This document shows, piece by piece, positions 6,454 through 12,273 of a stretch of 12,273 nt of DNA; position 1 is the first letter of the stretch, and each line of letters opens with the position of its first letter. Made by a program: the position numbers and the translations under genes. This stretch comes from Desulfobacteraceae bacterium (GTDB taxonomy: Bacteria > Desulfobacterota > Desulfobacteria > Desulfobacterales > SURF-15), in assembly GCA_003599475.1 (NCBI GenBank), contig QZKK01000177.1:1-12273 (forward strand), given 5' to 3'. The notes beneath the pieces were generated by a model. The model was not told the origin of the DNA. It was given only the letters and a program-made list of their open reading frames with translations, and searched no databases.

Positions 6454-7314
6454 CTATGACCGCTGCCCCATCATTTTCAAAAATTTTTCGTCCTCCCCCT
6501 GAATCATCCGGTAACAGTGTTCATCCGAAGGGAATCTGCCGTTGCGCACATCATCGCAATAGCGGCGCATCCCGTCTGTGATCACTTCCGCGACATTGCA
6601 GTATTTGCGAACGAATTTCGGCGTAAACGCCTGAAACTGTCCGATCATATCGGATACGATGAGAAGCTGCCCGTCGCAGTGGAGGCCGGCTCCGATCGAC
6701 AGCACCGGAATGCGAAGGTTCTTTGTAATGTAATCACCCAACTCCGGCGGAATGGCCTCCACCAGCAGCATCTGTGCTCCCGCCTCCTGGACGGCCAGCG
6801 CGTCTTCGACGACGAGCTTGGCCGCTTCCGCGGTCCGCCCCTGCGCCTTGTGGCCGCCGAGCTGCCCGGAGCTCTGCGGGGTCAGTCCGATGTGCCCCAT
6901 GACGTTGATGCCGGATTCGACGATCGCCCGGATTTTTTCCACCACCCGAACCCCCCCTTCCAGCTTGATGCAGTCGCATTCGGCTTCCTTGAGGAATCTC
7001 CCGGCGTTTTCCACCGCCTTCTCGACCGAGCTCTGGTAGCTCATGAAAGGCATATCCCCGATGACGAAGGTGTTCGGCGCTCCGCGCCGCACCGCCTGAG
7101 AATGATAGATCATCTGATCCATCGTCACGGGAATGGTGCTGTTGTATCCGTATACGCACATTCCGAGCGAATCTCCGACCAGCAGCATGTCCAACCCGGC
7201 GGCTTCGGCAAACTGGGCCATCGGGAAATCGTAGGACGTAAGAAACGTGATGAGTTGTTTCTCCTGTTTCATCTTGTAGAAATCCTGAACCACCTTTTTC
7301 TTCTTCTTTTCCAT
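6454..7314 (-). CDS. PanB-like ketopantoate hydroxymethyltransferase family protein
   Basis: PanB family: transfer of a hydroxymethyl group from 5,10-methylene-tetrahydrofolate to 2-oxoisovalerate (or, in paralogues, a related 2-oxoacid). The protein has 286 residues against 264 for E. coli PanB. The TIM-barrel hallmarks are all present: TSYDFPMAQ, LLVGDSLGM, STIPVTMDQMIYH, AVRRGAPN, GDMPFMSY, IKLEGG, GHIGLTPQS, GAQMLLVEAIP and IPVLSIGAG. The metal ligands (Asp48, Asp87), ligand-binding Lys117/Glu119 and catalytic Glu186 are all present, so it should be active. It has a Lys-rich N-terminal extension (MEKKKKK). AGGAG (7323-7327) precedes the ATG by eight bases. There is no panC or panD nearby; its neighbours are a cobamide-type methyltransferase and an unknown protein, so it could act outside pantothenate synthesis. 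Family is certain, physiological role is not. Confidence 0.92.
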   Translation of the reverse strand: MEKKKKKVVQDFYKMKQEKQLITFLTSYDFPMAQFAEAAGLDMLLVGDSLGMCVYGYNSTIPVTMDQMIYHSQAVRRGAPNTFVIGDMPFMSYQSSVEKAVENAGRFLKEAECDCIKLEGGVRVVEKIRAIVESGINVMGHIGLTPQSSGQLGGHKAQGRTAEAAKLVVEDALAVQEAGAQMLLVEAIPPELGDYITKNLRIPVLSIGAGLHCDGQLLIVSDMIGQFQAFTPKFVRKYCNVAEVITDGMRRYCDDVRNGRFPSDEHCYRMIQGEDEKFLKMMGQRS

Positions 7315-7342
7315 CGTTTTTTCTCCTCTTCAGCTATGATTG

Positions 7343-7358
7343 ACCCGGTATGCCGGGT
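7343..7358. repeat. small inverted repeat ACCCGG-TATG-CCGGGT
   Basis: Perfect 6-bp arms with a 4-base loop in the 118-base spacer between the PanB-like and MtaA-like genes, about 29 bases upstream of the PanB-like start. No T-run follows on either strand. It could be an operator or an mRNA-stabilising hairpin. Confidence 0.3.
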
Positions 7359-7393
7359 ATTCCATCATCGAGCGAAATATCGTTACCCTGCAA

Positions 7394-7424
7394 TCCCGCC
7401 TCGGCGGGACAACTCGCAACTCGA
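7394..7424. repeat. GC-rich hairpin plus two heptamer units
   Basis: TCCCGCC-TC-GGCGGGA (7394-7409) is a perfect 7-bp inverted repeat, followed by heptamers aactcgc and aactcga at 7411-7424. The heptamers resemble the right arm of element 3, but no inverted partner arm is seen in this spacer. The hairpin sits just after the MtaA-like stop but lacks a T-run, so it is at best a weak terminator or a remnant of a repeat element. Confidence 0.4.
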
Positions 7425-7432
7425 AGCTCCGA

Positions 7433-8449
7433 TCACCGTTTGTATCCATCGAGGGCGGCCGATACGATCGCCTTTAAATTCTCGAGAGGAGTTGCAAGCG
7501 GAATGGCACATTCGGGCCCGATGAGATGAACTCCCGACTCGATGGCATACCGCGCCTGTTTATAGACATCGTCGGGCGTCCCCTGAAAGAGCGTGACGGC
7601 GTTGTTGATATTGCCGACAAGAGAAATCCGATTGCCGATTCTATCCACCGCTTTCTTGGCATCCACCTGCCACTCGAAATGGTATGCATCGACCCCGGAT
7701 TGAGCGAAATATTCCAGTCGGTCGGCGCAGTTCCCGCAGACGTGCAGAATGAGAGGCCCATGGATCCGGGCGGTCAGCTCCTGGTGGATCGGCAGCAGGA
7801 TGTCTCGATAATGATAGGGGCCCACAAGATTTCCGGTTGCATGATCGGCAAGTACGACGATATCCGCGCCTGCCTGGAATTGGGCGTTTGCGAAAGCTGC
7901 GGTCACCTCCATAAGCTGCCTGAGCATGCGCTCGACTCTTTCGATCTCGCCCAGGCCGACCTGCAGAAGGAAATTTTGGGTACCCGCCATGTGGTAGGAA
8001 AGCGTCCACGGCCCCATGACCTTTCCGACAATGGCCGCTTTTCCTCCAACATGCCGGCGAAGGATCGAAATTGCGTCCAGCACGACTCTCATGGACGGCT
8101 TTTCGAGGAGGTTTTCCGGGATCTTTACATCCGAGAAGTCCTCGTACGGAAAGGTTTTATTTTCCGGCATGCGATCCGGGCCTCCCCAATCCATCCCGCA
8201 GCCCAGAGCGGCGGCTTCCTGCTGTACGCTGAATTCCGGCATGACCGAATCGAATCCAACGATTTCATGGCCGGCCAGAGCGAGCTCGGCCATTGCTGCG
8301 GCGTTTAGATGGGCATCCGGAAAATAGACTCCTGCTGCATCCATGAGCCCCAGGCAGGCGATGGAGGTCGGATTGAGAACCGGAGGACGATCCCCCCTTC
8401 TACCGCCGAAAAGGGCCGCCATCGACAGGTTGTACGGAGATGATTTCAT
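7433..8449 (-). CDS. MtaA/UroD-family zinc-dependent cobamide methyltransferase-like protein
   Basis: Uroporphyrinogen-decarboxylase-superfamily protein of the methylcobamide methyltransferase branch (MtaA/MtbA/CmuA type), 338 residues. These enzymes move a methyl group between a corrinoid protein and a zinc-activated thiol or other acceptor. The zinc-site pattern is complete: His236 and Cys238 in LILHVCGN, and Cys314 in GPECAIP near the C-terminus. Other family features are PVLNPTS near the N-terminus, GKVMGPWTL (142-150) and ADIVVLADHATGN (195-207). The start at 8449 has AAAGGA seven bases upstream and a promoter 58 bases further out; the in-frame ATG at 8515 is rejected because it lies too close to the promoter. 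No corrinoid-protein gene or methyl-donor methyltransferase is in the window, so the partner is unknown. It heads the minus-strand run toward the PanB-like gene. True uroporphyrinogen decarboxylase is unlikely, given the Cys/His zinc pattern. Confidence 0.88.
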   Translation of the reverse strand: MKSSPYNLSMAALFGGRRGDRPPVLNPTSIACLGLMDAAGVYFPDAHLNAAAMAELALAGHEIVGFDSVMPEFSVQQEAAALGCGMDWGGPDRMPENKTFPYEDFSDVKIPENLLEKPSMRVVLDAISILRRHVGGKAAIVGKVMGPWTLSYHMAGTQNFLLQVGLGEIERVERMLRQLMEVTAAFANAQFQAGADIVVLADHATGNLVGPYHYRDILLPIHQELTARIHGPLILHVCGNCADRLEYFAQSGVDAYHFEWQVDAKKAVDRIGNRISLVGNINNAVTLFQGTPDDVYKQARYAIESGVHLIGPECAIPLATPLENLKAIVSAALDGYKR

Positions 8450-8513
8450 CGTCTGGTCCTTTTTCCATCCATGTTGCATCAGCAATCCGATTCTACGCTC
8501 AAGCAAGCCTTGC

Positions 8514-8543
8514 ACTATAATGAAAATTGCTCTTCGGTGTCAA
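8514..8543 (-). promoter_or_regulatory. sigma70-type promoter of the MtaA-like gene
   Basis: On the minus strand, TTGACA (8543-8538), an 18-base spacer and TATAGT (8519-8514) match the consensus at 6/6 and 5/6. Transcription would start near 8507, giving a ~58-nt leader to the ATG at 8449. It probably drives the MtaA-like gene and, across the 118-base gap, the PanB-like gene. Confidence 0.7.
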
Positions 8544-8692
8544 ACCTATTCGGACCAAGCAGCCTGTTGAGGTGTATGATCGTTGCGGCTCGTGTTACAC
8601 TCGCCGTCTGCACAGCGTTTTGTCGGCACCGGAAGGATCATCCGTTTGAACTCACAATTTTATGGTTTGCATTCCCCGAAAAAACGATATAG

Positions 8693-8893
8693 GGGTTGCG
8701 GGTTGCGGGTTACGAGTTACGGGTTGCGGGTTGCGCGTTGTGGGTTAAGCGGGTTAACGGCAAGCCGGATGCGGATACGAGCAAACGCCAGATTCAGCTT
8801 CCAAAGGTTCGCATTGAGCATCGAAGTTCCGGTTGTTGGCAAAGCGAACAACTCGGCTGGATCATAACTCGCAACCCGCAACGCGCAACCCGT
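8693..8893. repeat. heptamer inverted-repeat element 3 (unit GGGTTGC)
   Basis: Left arm: eight in-register heptamers at 8693-8748 (gggttgc, gggttgc, gggttac, gagttac, gggttgc, gggttgc, gcgttgt, gggttaa). Right arm, inverted: aactcgc, aacccgc, aacgcgc, aacccgt at 8866-8893. The ~117-base core between the arms shows no gene. The arms could form a large cruciform or hairpin. Confidence 0.8.
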
Positions 8894-8940
8894 AACAACC
8901 TGTTCACAGAATACACCGGATTCGATGGAAAACAAATAAC

Positions 8941-10170
8941 GTGAAGACAGCGGGAATGAACCAAACCCATAAACATGCAGCCGACAAGGCTTCGCTTTTG
9001 GACGATCTCCACTTGGGGTCCATCCTCTTCCTGACGGTCCTTTTCTGGATCGGCTTTGTCGCAAGGGTGGTTCTCTCCCCTCTGATGCCTACGATCGAAA
9101 GGGATCTCGGACTCAGCCATACGGATTCCGGCTCGCTTTTCCTGCTCATCTCGGTGGGTTATTTTGCGGGAATATTGGGAGCGGGATTTCTGTCTTCGCT
9201 GCTGATGCATCGCCGGACGATCATCCTGTCGACCATCATCGTGGGGCTTTCTCTGACAGGCATCAGCTTGAGCGATCATATCTGGTCGATCCGTCTATGG
9301 CTTGTTGTACTCGGATTTGGTGCCGGGCTCTATCTTCCTTCCGGAATCGCAACCATTACGACGCTGGTTCAAGCGAAGCATTGGGGAAAGGTGCTGGCAA
9401 TCCATGAAATGGCGCCCAATCTGGGTTTCATCACGGCTCCGCTGCTCTGTGAAATGCTGCTTTCATCCGTATCGTGGCGTTGGGTGCTCATCCTCCTCGG
9501 CGTTTTGTCCGTCTGCTCCGGGATTGCTTTCTCCCTGTTCGGGCGGGGCGGTCGGTTTGCCGGAGAGCCTCCCGGCCGCAGATCGGTTAAAGTGCTCGTT
9601 TTGGAACCCTCATTCTGGATCATGGTCGTCCTGTTCAGCCTGGGGGTCAGTGGTTCGCTCGGCATCTATACGATGCTTCCTCTGTTTTTGGTTACGGATC
9701 ACGGATACGAAAGAAACGTGGCCAATACCTTTGTCGCTCTGTCGAGAATTCCGGGTATCGCACTGGTTTTCATGGCGGGGTGGGCGCAGGATCGATTCGG
9801 GTCCAAGCGGACCCTGGGGCTCGTTTTTCTGCTCGGTGGAATGATAACCCTTTTTCTGGGGCTTTCCTCCGGTTCTCTCCTCGTGGCGATGATTTTTTTT
9901 CAGCCCTGGGTTGCCGGATGCTTCTTTCCCGCCGGTTTTGCCGCCCTCTCTTCGATAGGCCCGCCTGAGATCCGCAGTGTCTCCGTATCGGTTACACTTC
10001 CCCTATCCATGTTGCTGGGAGCAGGGGCGGCTCCGACCTGGATCGGTTTTATGGGGGATAAGGGTTCTTTCGGTCAGGGGATCGCGGTTGTCGGAGGGTG
10101 CATCTTCTGCGGCGCGGTCATCTCTCAATTTCTCAGGTTCTGGAAGGAACCATCCGCCTCCATCCCGTAA
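8941..10170 (+). CDS. MFS transporter
   Basis: Major facilitator superfamily secondary transporter, 409 residues from GTG at 8941, or 404 from ATG at 8956; neither start has a clear ribosome site. The sequence is hydrophobic with about 12 membrane segments. The loop 8-9 copy of MFS motif A is clear (GWAQDRFGSKR); the loop 2-3 copy is degenerate (GAGFLSSLLMHRR). The first helix carries the common FVARVVLSPLMPTIERDLGLS pattern. The substrate cannot be predicted. The gene is preceded by heptamer element 3 and overlaps the second MFS gene tail-to-tail by 38 bases. The two MFS proteins are not obviously close copies of each other. Confidence 0.88.
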   Translation: MKTAGMNQTHKHAADKASLLDDLHLGSILFLTVLFWIGFVARVVLSPLMPTIERDLGLSHTDSGSLFLLISVGYFAGILGAGFLSSLLMHRRTIILSTIIVGLSLTGISLSDHIWSIRLWLVVLGFGAGLYLPSGIATITTLVQAKHWGKVLAIHEMAPNLGFITAPLLCEMLLSSVSWRWVLILLGVLSVCSGIAFSLFGRGGRFAGEPPGRRSVKVLVLEPSFWIMVVLFSLGVSGSLGIYTMLPLFLVTDHGYERNVANTFVALSRIPGIALVFMAGWAQDRFGSKRTLGLVFLLGGMITLFLGLSSGSLLVAMIFFQPWVAGCFFPAGFAALSSIGPPEIRSVSVSVTLPLSMLLGAGAAPTWIGFMGDKGSFGQGIAVVGGCIFCGAVISQFLRFWKEPSASIP

Positions 10171-11332
10171 ACCCCCACAGCAGGGCCAGCAGGGCCATGC
10201 CGCTGAGAGCGGCGGAAACGATACCCACTGCATGGATTCCTCCATTGAGCCAAATCGGCCCCCCCATCATGGCTCCGGCCACGCGTCCCAGACTCGCTGC
10301 CGCCAAATGCCCGGCCATCATGGTCGCCCTGGCATCGGGCAGGATTTCGGTATAGAGCGAGATTGCCGTCACAATCGAGCATTCCAGTGAGACAAAAAGG
10401 AAAAAGAGTGCTGCAAGAGCCAGGAAAAGCGTACCTCCCAGGAAGGGAAGGACGAAATAGCTTGCAGTCATAAGAATCGTGCACGAGGCGATGACGCGAA
10501 CCAGACCGGCACGGTCGGCCAGAAAAGCCGTCGTCATTTCTCCGATCAGTTCGGCGGCACCGATGATGATGGTGGTTGCGCCCAGGGCAACGACGCTCAG
10601 CGCAAAGGATTTTTCCAGCCAGGCGCCATAAACGACGAGAAGATTGTCGTTTGCAGCGCTGAATAGAAAAGAGAAACAGACTGCACCGATTGTTTCCTTT
10701 TTTTGCAGGAGTTGCCGAATCGTCATTAAAAATGCGAAACCATACGGGTTGGGCTCGGTTTTTTTCCGTTCCGCAGGCAGAAAAACCACGATCAGCAGCA
10801 TTCCGACGATTCCAAGGGCCGATAAAACCAGAAAAGGGGAGCGCCATCCGAAGTGGTCCATCAGCAGTCCGATTAGCGGAACTCCGGCCAGCGTGCTGCC
10901 GGCCCAGCTTGTTTCGATGATGCCGATCACCATACCGCGTCTGGTGTAAGGGACTCTGTTGCCGATGTATGCCTGGATCGCAGGATCGAAGACGGTCTTG
11001 CCGAGGCCGCTCAAGAAGAGCGCGGTCAAAACCATGCCATAGAAGGGAAAAAGCCATCCGGAAAACATCCCGATTACCAGAAGCCCGAGGCCTGCCAGCA
11101 TCATGTTCCGATAACCCCACCGATCCCCCATGGGTCCGAAAAACAGGGCGATGATGCCGGTAAGTTGATTGACGGCGATGATGCCGGTGATTGCGGGCAA
11201 CGAAACCCCGAGGCTCCGGCTCAACACCGGGGCGAAGGGATAGGCGAAGCGCCGTGCCGTATTGATAAACAAGCGGGTGAGGGTAATGGTGGCGATAACG
11301 GTCGCCAGCCCCGAAGAGCGCTTCCCTCCCAT
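10133..11332 (-). CDS. MFS transporter, second copy type
   Basis: Major facilitator superfamily transporter, 399 residues, with about 12 membrane segments. Motif A in loop 2-3 is canonical (GPMGDRWGYRN) and a second version appears in loop 8-9 (AFLADRAGL). The ARRFAYPFAPVLSRSLGVS stretch after helix 1 resembles MFS exporters of the drug- or metabolite-efflux type, but the substrate is unknown. The ATG at 11332 lies one base after the TAA of the glutaredoxin-like gene (TAA-C-ATG) and has no ribosome site of its own, so translation is probably coupled to that gene. Its 3' end overlaps the plus-strand MFS gene by 38 bases, and no terminator hairpin is visible there. Confidence 0.9.
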   Translation of the reverse strand: MGGKRSSGLATVIATITLTRLFINTARRFAYPFAPVLSRSLGVSLPAITGIIAVNQLTGIIALFFGPMGDRWGYRNMMLAGLGLLVIGMFSGWLFPFYGMVLTALFLSGLGKTVFDPAIQAYIGNRVPYTRRGMVIGIIETSWAGSTLAGVPLIGLLMDHFGWRSPFLVLSALGIVGMLLIVVFLPAERKKTEPNPYGFAFLMTIRQLLQKKETIGAVCFSFLFSAANDNLLVVYGAWLEKSFALSVVALGATTIIIGAAELIGEMTTAFLADRAGLVRVIASCTILMTASYFVLPFLGGTLFLALAALFFLFVSLECSIVTAISLYTEILPDARATMMAGHLAAASLGRVAGAMMGGPIWLNGGIHAVGIVSAALSGMALLALLWGFTGWRRMVPSRT

Positions 11333-11333
11333 G

Positions 11334-11645
11334 TTATCGGTACGGAACGAGCTTCTGTAGAATCTGTTTGATAAACCGGATGATCGGGGATTCCAGAGAA
11401 TCCAGAGCTCTCAATATCTCCTTTTCGCGATAGCCGACGATCACTTCTTTGCCGATGACCGCAGTCGGAAAGGAGCATTCCGGATTGAACTTGCTGATGT
11501 CTTTGACGGTCGCCTTGAGCTCATCGAATTTCAATAAATCCACATCGGTGGCCTGGTAGTCGACCCGACGTTTTTCCAGGAGTTTTTTGGTTTCCCTGCA
11601 GCGACTGCAGGTGCTTAGAGCGTAAAGCCTTACAGCATGATGCAT
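11334..11645 (-). CDS. glutaredoxin-like thiol-disulfide protein
   Basis: Thioredoxin-fold protein of the glutaredoxin type, 103 residues, probably cytoplasmic. The redox motif C-S-R-C is at residues 13-16 at the end of the first strand (RLYALSTCSRC), and the cis-proline loop is at F59-P60-T61. An extra cysteine sits at 57, just before the cis-Pro loop. The C-terminal ~20 residues form a basic/hydrophobic helix (IIRFIKQILQKL) beyond the usual domain. The start at 11645 has GGAGA about seven bases upstream. It is directly followed by the second MFS gene, so the two are very likely one transcript. It could reduce mixed disulfides or act with a thioredoxin-reductase-like partner; no partner gene is visible. 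Confidence 0.85.
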   Translation of the reverse strand: MHHAVRLYALSTCSRCRETKKLLEKRRVDYQATDVDLLKFDELKATVKDISKFNPECSFPTAVIGKEVIVGYREKEILRALDSLESPIIRFIKQILQKLVPYR

Positions 11646-11705
11646 TTATTTTCTCCGTGATTCATCCCATTCATTTTAAGCCTGACTCAGTGAACGCTTA
11701 CTCAT

Positions 11706-11909
11706 CTACTTCCTCTTTTTAATGGAGGCTTTCAAAAGAAGGGTCAACAGGACTCCGATCAAGAAAGTGCACATAAACATCAGCGCCCGGGACATGGACA
11801 CCGTCCAGAACAGGAAGCGCACCTGGACGACTTCCGTATTTTGCGCAACGAAAACGATCACGAGTACGATCAGAATGCCGATGAACGTCTTTCTCATCTT
11901 ATTTTTCAT
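11706..11909 (-). CDS. small LapA-domain (DUF1049-type) inner-membrane protein
   Basis: 67-residue protein with two membrane helices, ~residues 8-23 (FIGILIVLVIVFVAQN) and ~42-60 (LMFMCTFLIGVLLTLLL), and a basic tail (KASIKKRK). The pattern VFVAQN-T-x-x-V-x-V-R-F-L-F-W between the helices is typical of the LapA/DUF1049 domain, named for lipopolysaccharide assembly protein A. The start at 11909 has only a G-rich stretch upstream; an ATG at 11897 is an alternative. It lies between a DapA-like and a glutaredoxin-like gene on the same strand with short gaps. There is no other envelope gene in view, so its role here is unclear. Confidence 0.75.
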   Translation of the reverse strand: MKNKMRKTFIGILIVLVIVFVAQNTEVVQVRFLFWTVSMSRALMFMCTFLIGVLLTLLLKASIKKRK

Positions 11910-12000
11910 TCTGCCCCCCGGATGGATTGCGGCGGTCCGTTTTTTTAAGAGCCTCCTGAATTTCCGTCAGGGCTGTTTGCCCTTGCGGATCCGGATGCGA

Positions 12001-12273
12001 TCACAGCGCTCCGACCGAAATGAGCGCCTGCCTGATTTCTTCGCGGGCCTGTTGGTTCAAGGATGTTTGAGGAGGTACAGGATCTCCGACTGGAAATCCT
12101 TCAAGCTCTAAACCGGCCTTGATACAGGCAGCAAGATTGTATTTTGCAAACACCTGGTTGATGCGCCATAGTTTCCGCTGAAGGGCGACGGCATCCTCCC
12201 ATTTTTTCGCGGTGCAAAGGTTATAGAGCGCAACGCTTTGAGCCGGGATCAGACAGGCGGGGCCCGCCATCCA
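12001..12273 (-). CDS. DapA/NanA-family aldolase, C-terminal part (5' end outside window)
   Basis: The last 90 residues of a dihydrodipicolinate synthase/N-acetylneuraminate lyase family protein. These are class I (Schiff-base) aldolases that use pyruvate or a related 2-oxoacid. The visible part has the family's C-terminal helical region: GPACLIPAQSVALYNLC, KWEDAVALQRKLW, the NLAACIKAGLE segment that places the conserved K-x-x-L-E near the end, and P-P-x-x-x-L-x-x-x-x-R-x-x-I-x-x-x-L. The catalytic Lys and Tyr lie upstream of the window, so enzyme specificity cannot be judged. The frame continues open for 33 codons past the TGA. First gene in view of the minus-strand run leading to the LapA, glutaredoxin and MFS genes. 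Confidence 0.85.
   Translation of the reverse strand, partial: WMAGPACLIPAQSVALYNLCTAKKWEDAVALQRKLWRINQVFAKYNLAACIKAGLELEGFPVGDPVPPQTSLNQQAREEIRQALISVGAL

Larger units (their letters stand above)
8450..8940. other. 491-bp gene-free divergent spacer
   Basis: This spacer lies between the MtaA-like gene (leftward) and the first MFS gene (rightward). It contains the MtaA-like promoter at 8514-8543 and heptamer element 3 at 8693-8893. Short open frames here are made of the repeat arms or lack ribosome sites. I found no convincing promoter for the rightward MFS gene. Confidence 0.6.

Noticed and set aside
6517..8308. Plus-strand open frames of 335 and 260 codons opposite the PanB-like and MtaA-like genes
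   Set aside because: They are antisense to two well-recognised enzymes and have the irregular composition of shadow frames.
8450..8515. Longer N-terminus of the MtaA-like protein starting at 8515
   Set aside because: That start coincides with the promoter -10 box, while ATG 8449 has a good ribosome site.
8693..8893. CRISPR array
   Set aside because: The repeats are 7 bp, contiguous, degenerate and inverted on the far side. There are no unique spacers of constant length and no cas genes.
11722..12111. 129-codon plus-strand open frame opposite the LapA- and DapA-like genes
   Set aside because: It is antisense to two genes with recognisable domain patterns and has no ribosome site or family-like sequence.

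Overview
The window carries about a dozen protein genes in accessory metabolism and transport, with no rRNA, tRNA, CRISPR array or insertion sequence that I could see. From about position 460 to the end, codon use is moderately GC-rich. The gene content (TRAP transporter, cobamide-type zinc methyltransferase, a PanB-like enzyme, a LapA-domain protein, and intergenic spacers filled with degenerate heptamer repeats) suggests an anaerobic Desulfobacterota-like ('deltaproteobacterial') genome. This is inference from gene content; no marker gene is present. The first ~430-450 bases look different: nearly every third codon position is G or C. A natural genome boundary, a recombination scar or a chimeric contig join is therefore likely near 425-460.

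Layout. (1) 1-335, plus strand: the 3' end of an FKBP-type peptidyl-prolyl isomerase, ending at a GC-rich hairpin. (2) 352-1257, minus strand: a GlcD-type FAD-linked 2-hydroxyacid oxidoreductase whose C-terminal third is missing and replaced by a high-GC tail. (3) 1258-1659: a divergent regulatory region with two good sigma70-type promoters and a 17-bp perfect palindrome over the -35 box of the right-hand one. (4) 1660-4618, plus strand: a complete tripartite TRAP transporter (DctP, DctQ, DctM). A terminator-like hairpin lies between the binding-protein gene and the permease genes, and the operon ends near a bidirectional terminator at 4740-4793. (5) 4842-8449, minus strand: three genes, in transcription order an MtaA/UroD-family zinc methyltransferase, a PanB-like hydroxymethyltransferase and a conserved-looking 421-residue protein I do not recognise. 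(6) 8941-10170, plus strand: an MFS transporter that overlaps tail-to-tail with (7) a minus-strand run, in transcription order a DapA/NanA-family aldolase (5' end off the window), a small LapA-domain membrane protein, a glutaredoxin-like protein and a second MFS transporter.

How the genes may work together. The divergent FAD oxidase and TRAP transporter look like an uptake-and-oxidation unit for a small 2-hydroxy- or 2-oxo-carboxylate: the binding protein keeps the conserved carboxylate-binding arginine and resembles the 2-oxoacid/aromatic-acid branch. The methyltransferase, PanB-like and unknown genes form a plausible one-carbon module with no pantothenate gene or corrinoid protein nearby. 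This is the best candidate for an undescribed pathway, but the link is inferred from proximity only.

A separate structural theme is that the spacers at 4619-4841, 6108-6453 and 8450-8940 each hold degenerate 7-bp tandem repeats arranged as two inverted arms around a central segment. The repeat unit differs in each spacer, but the 7-bp period and arm geometry are the same.
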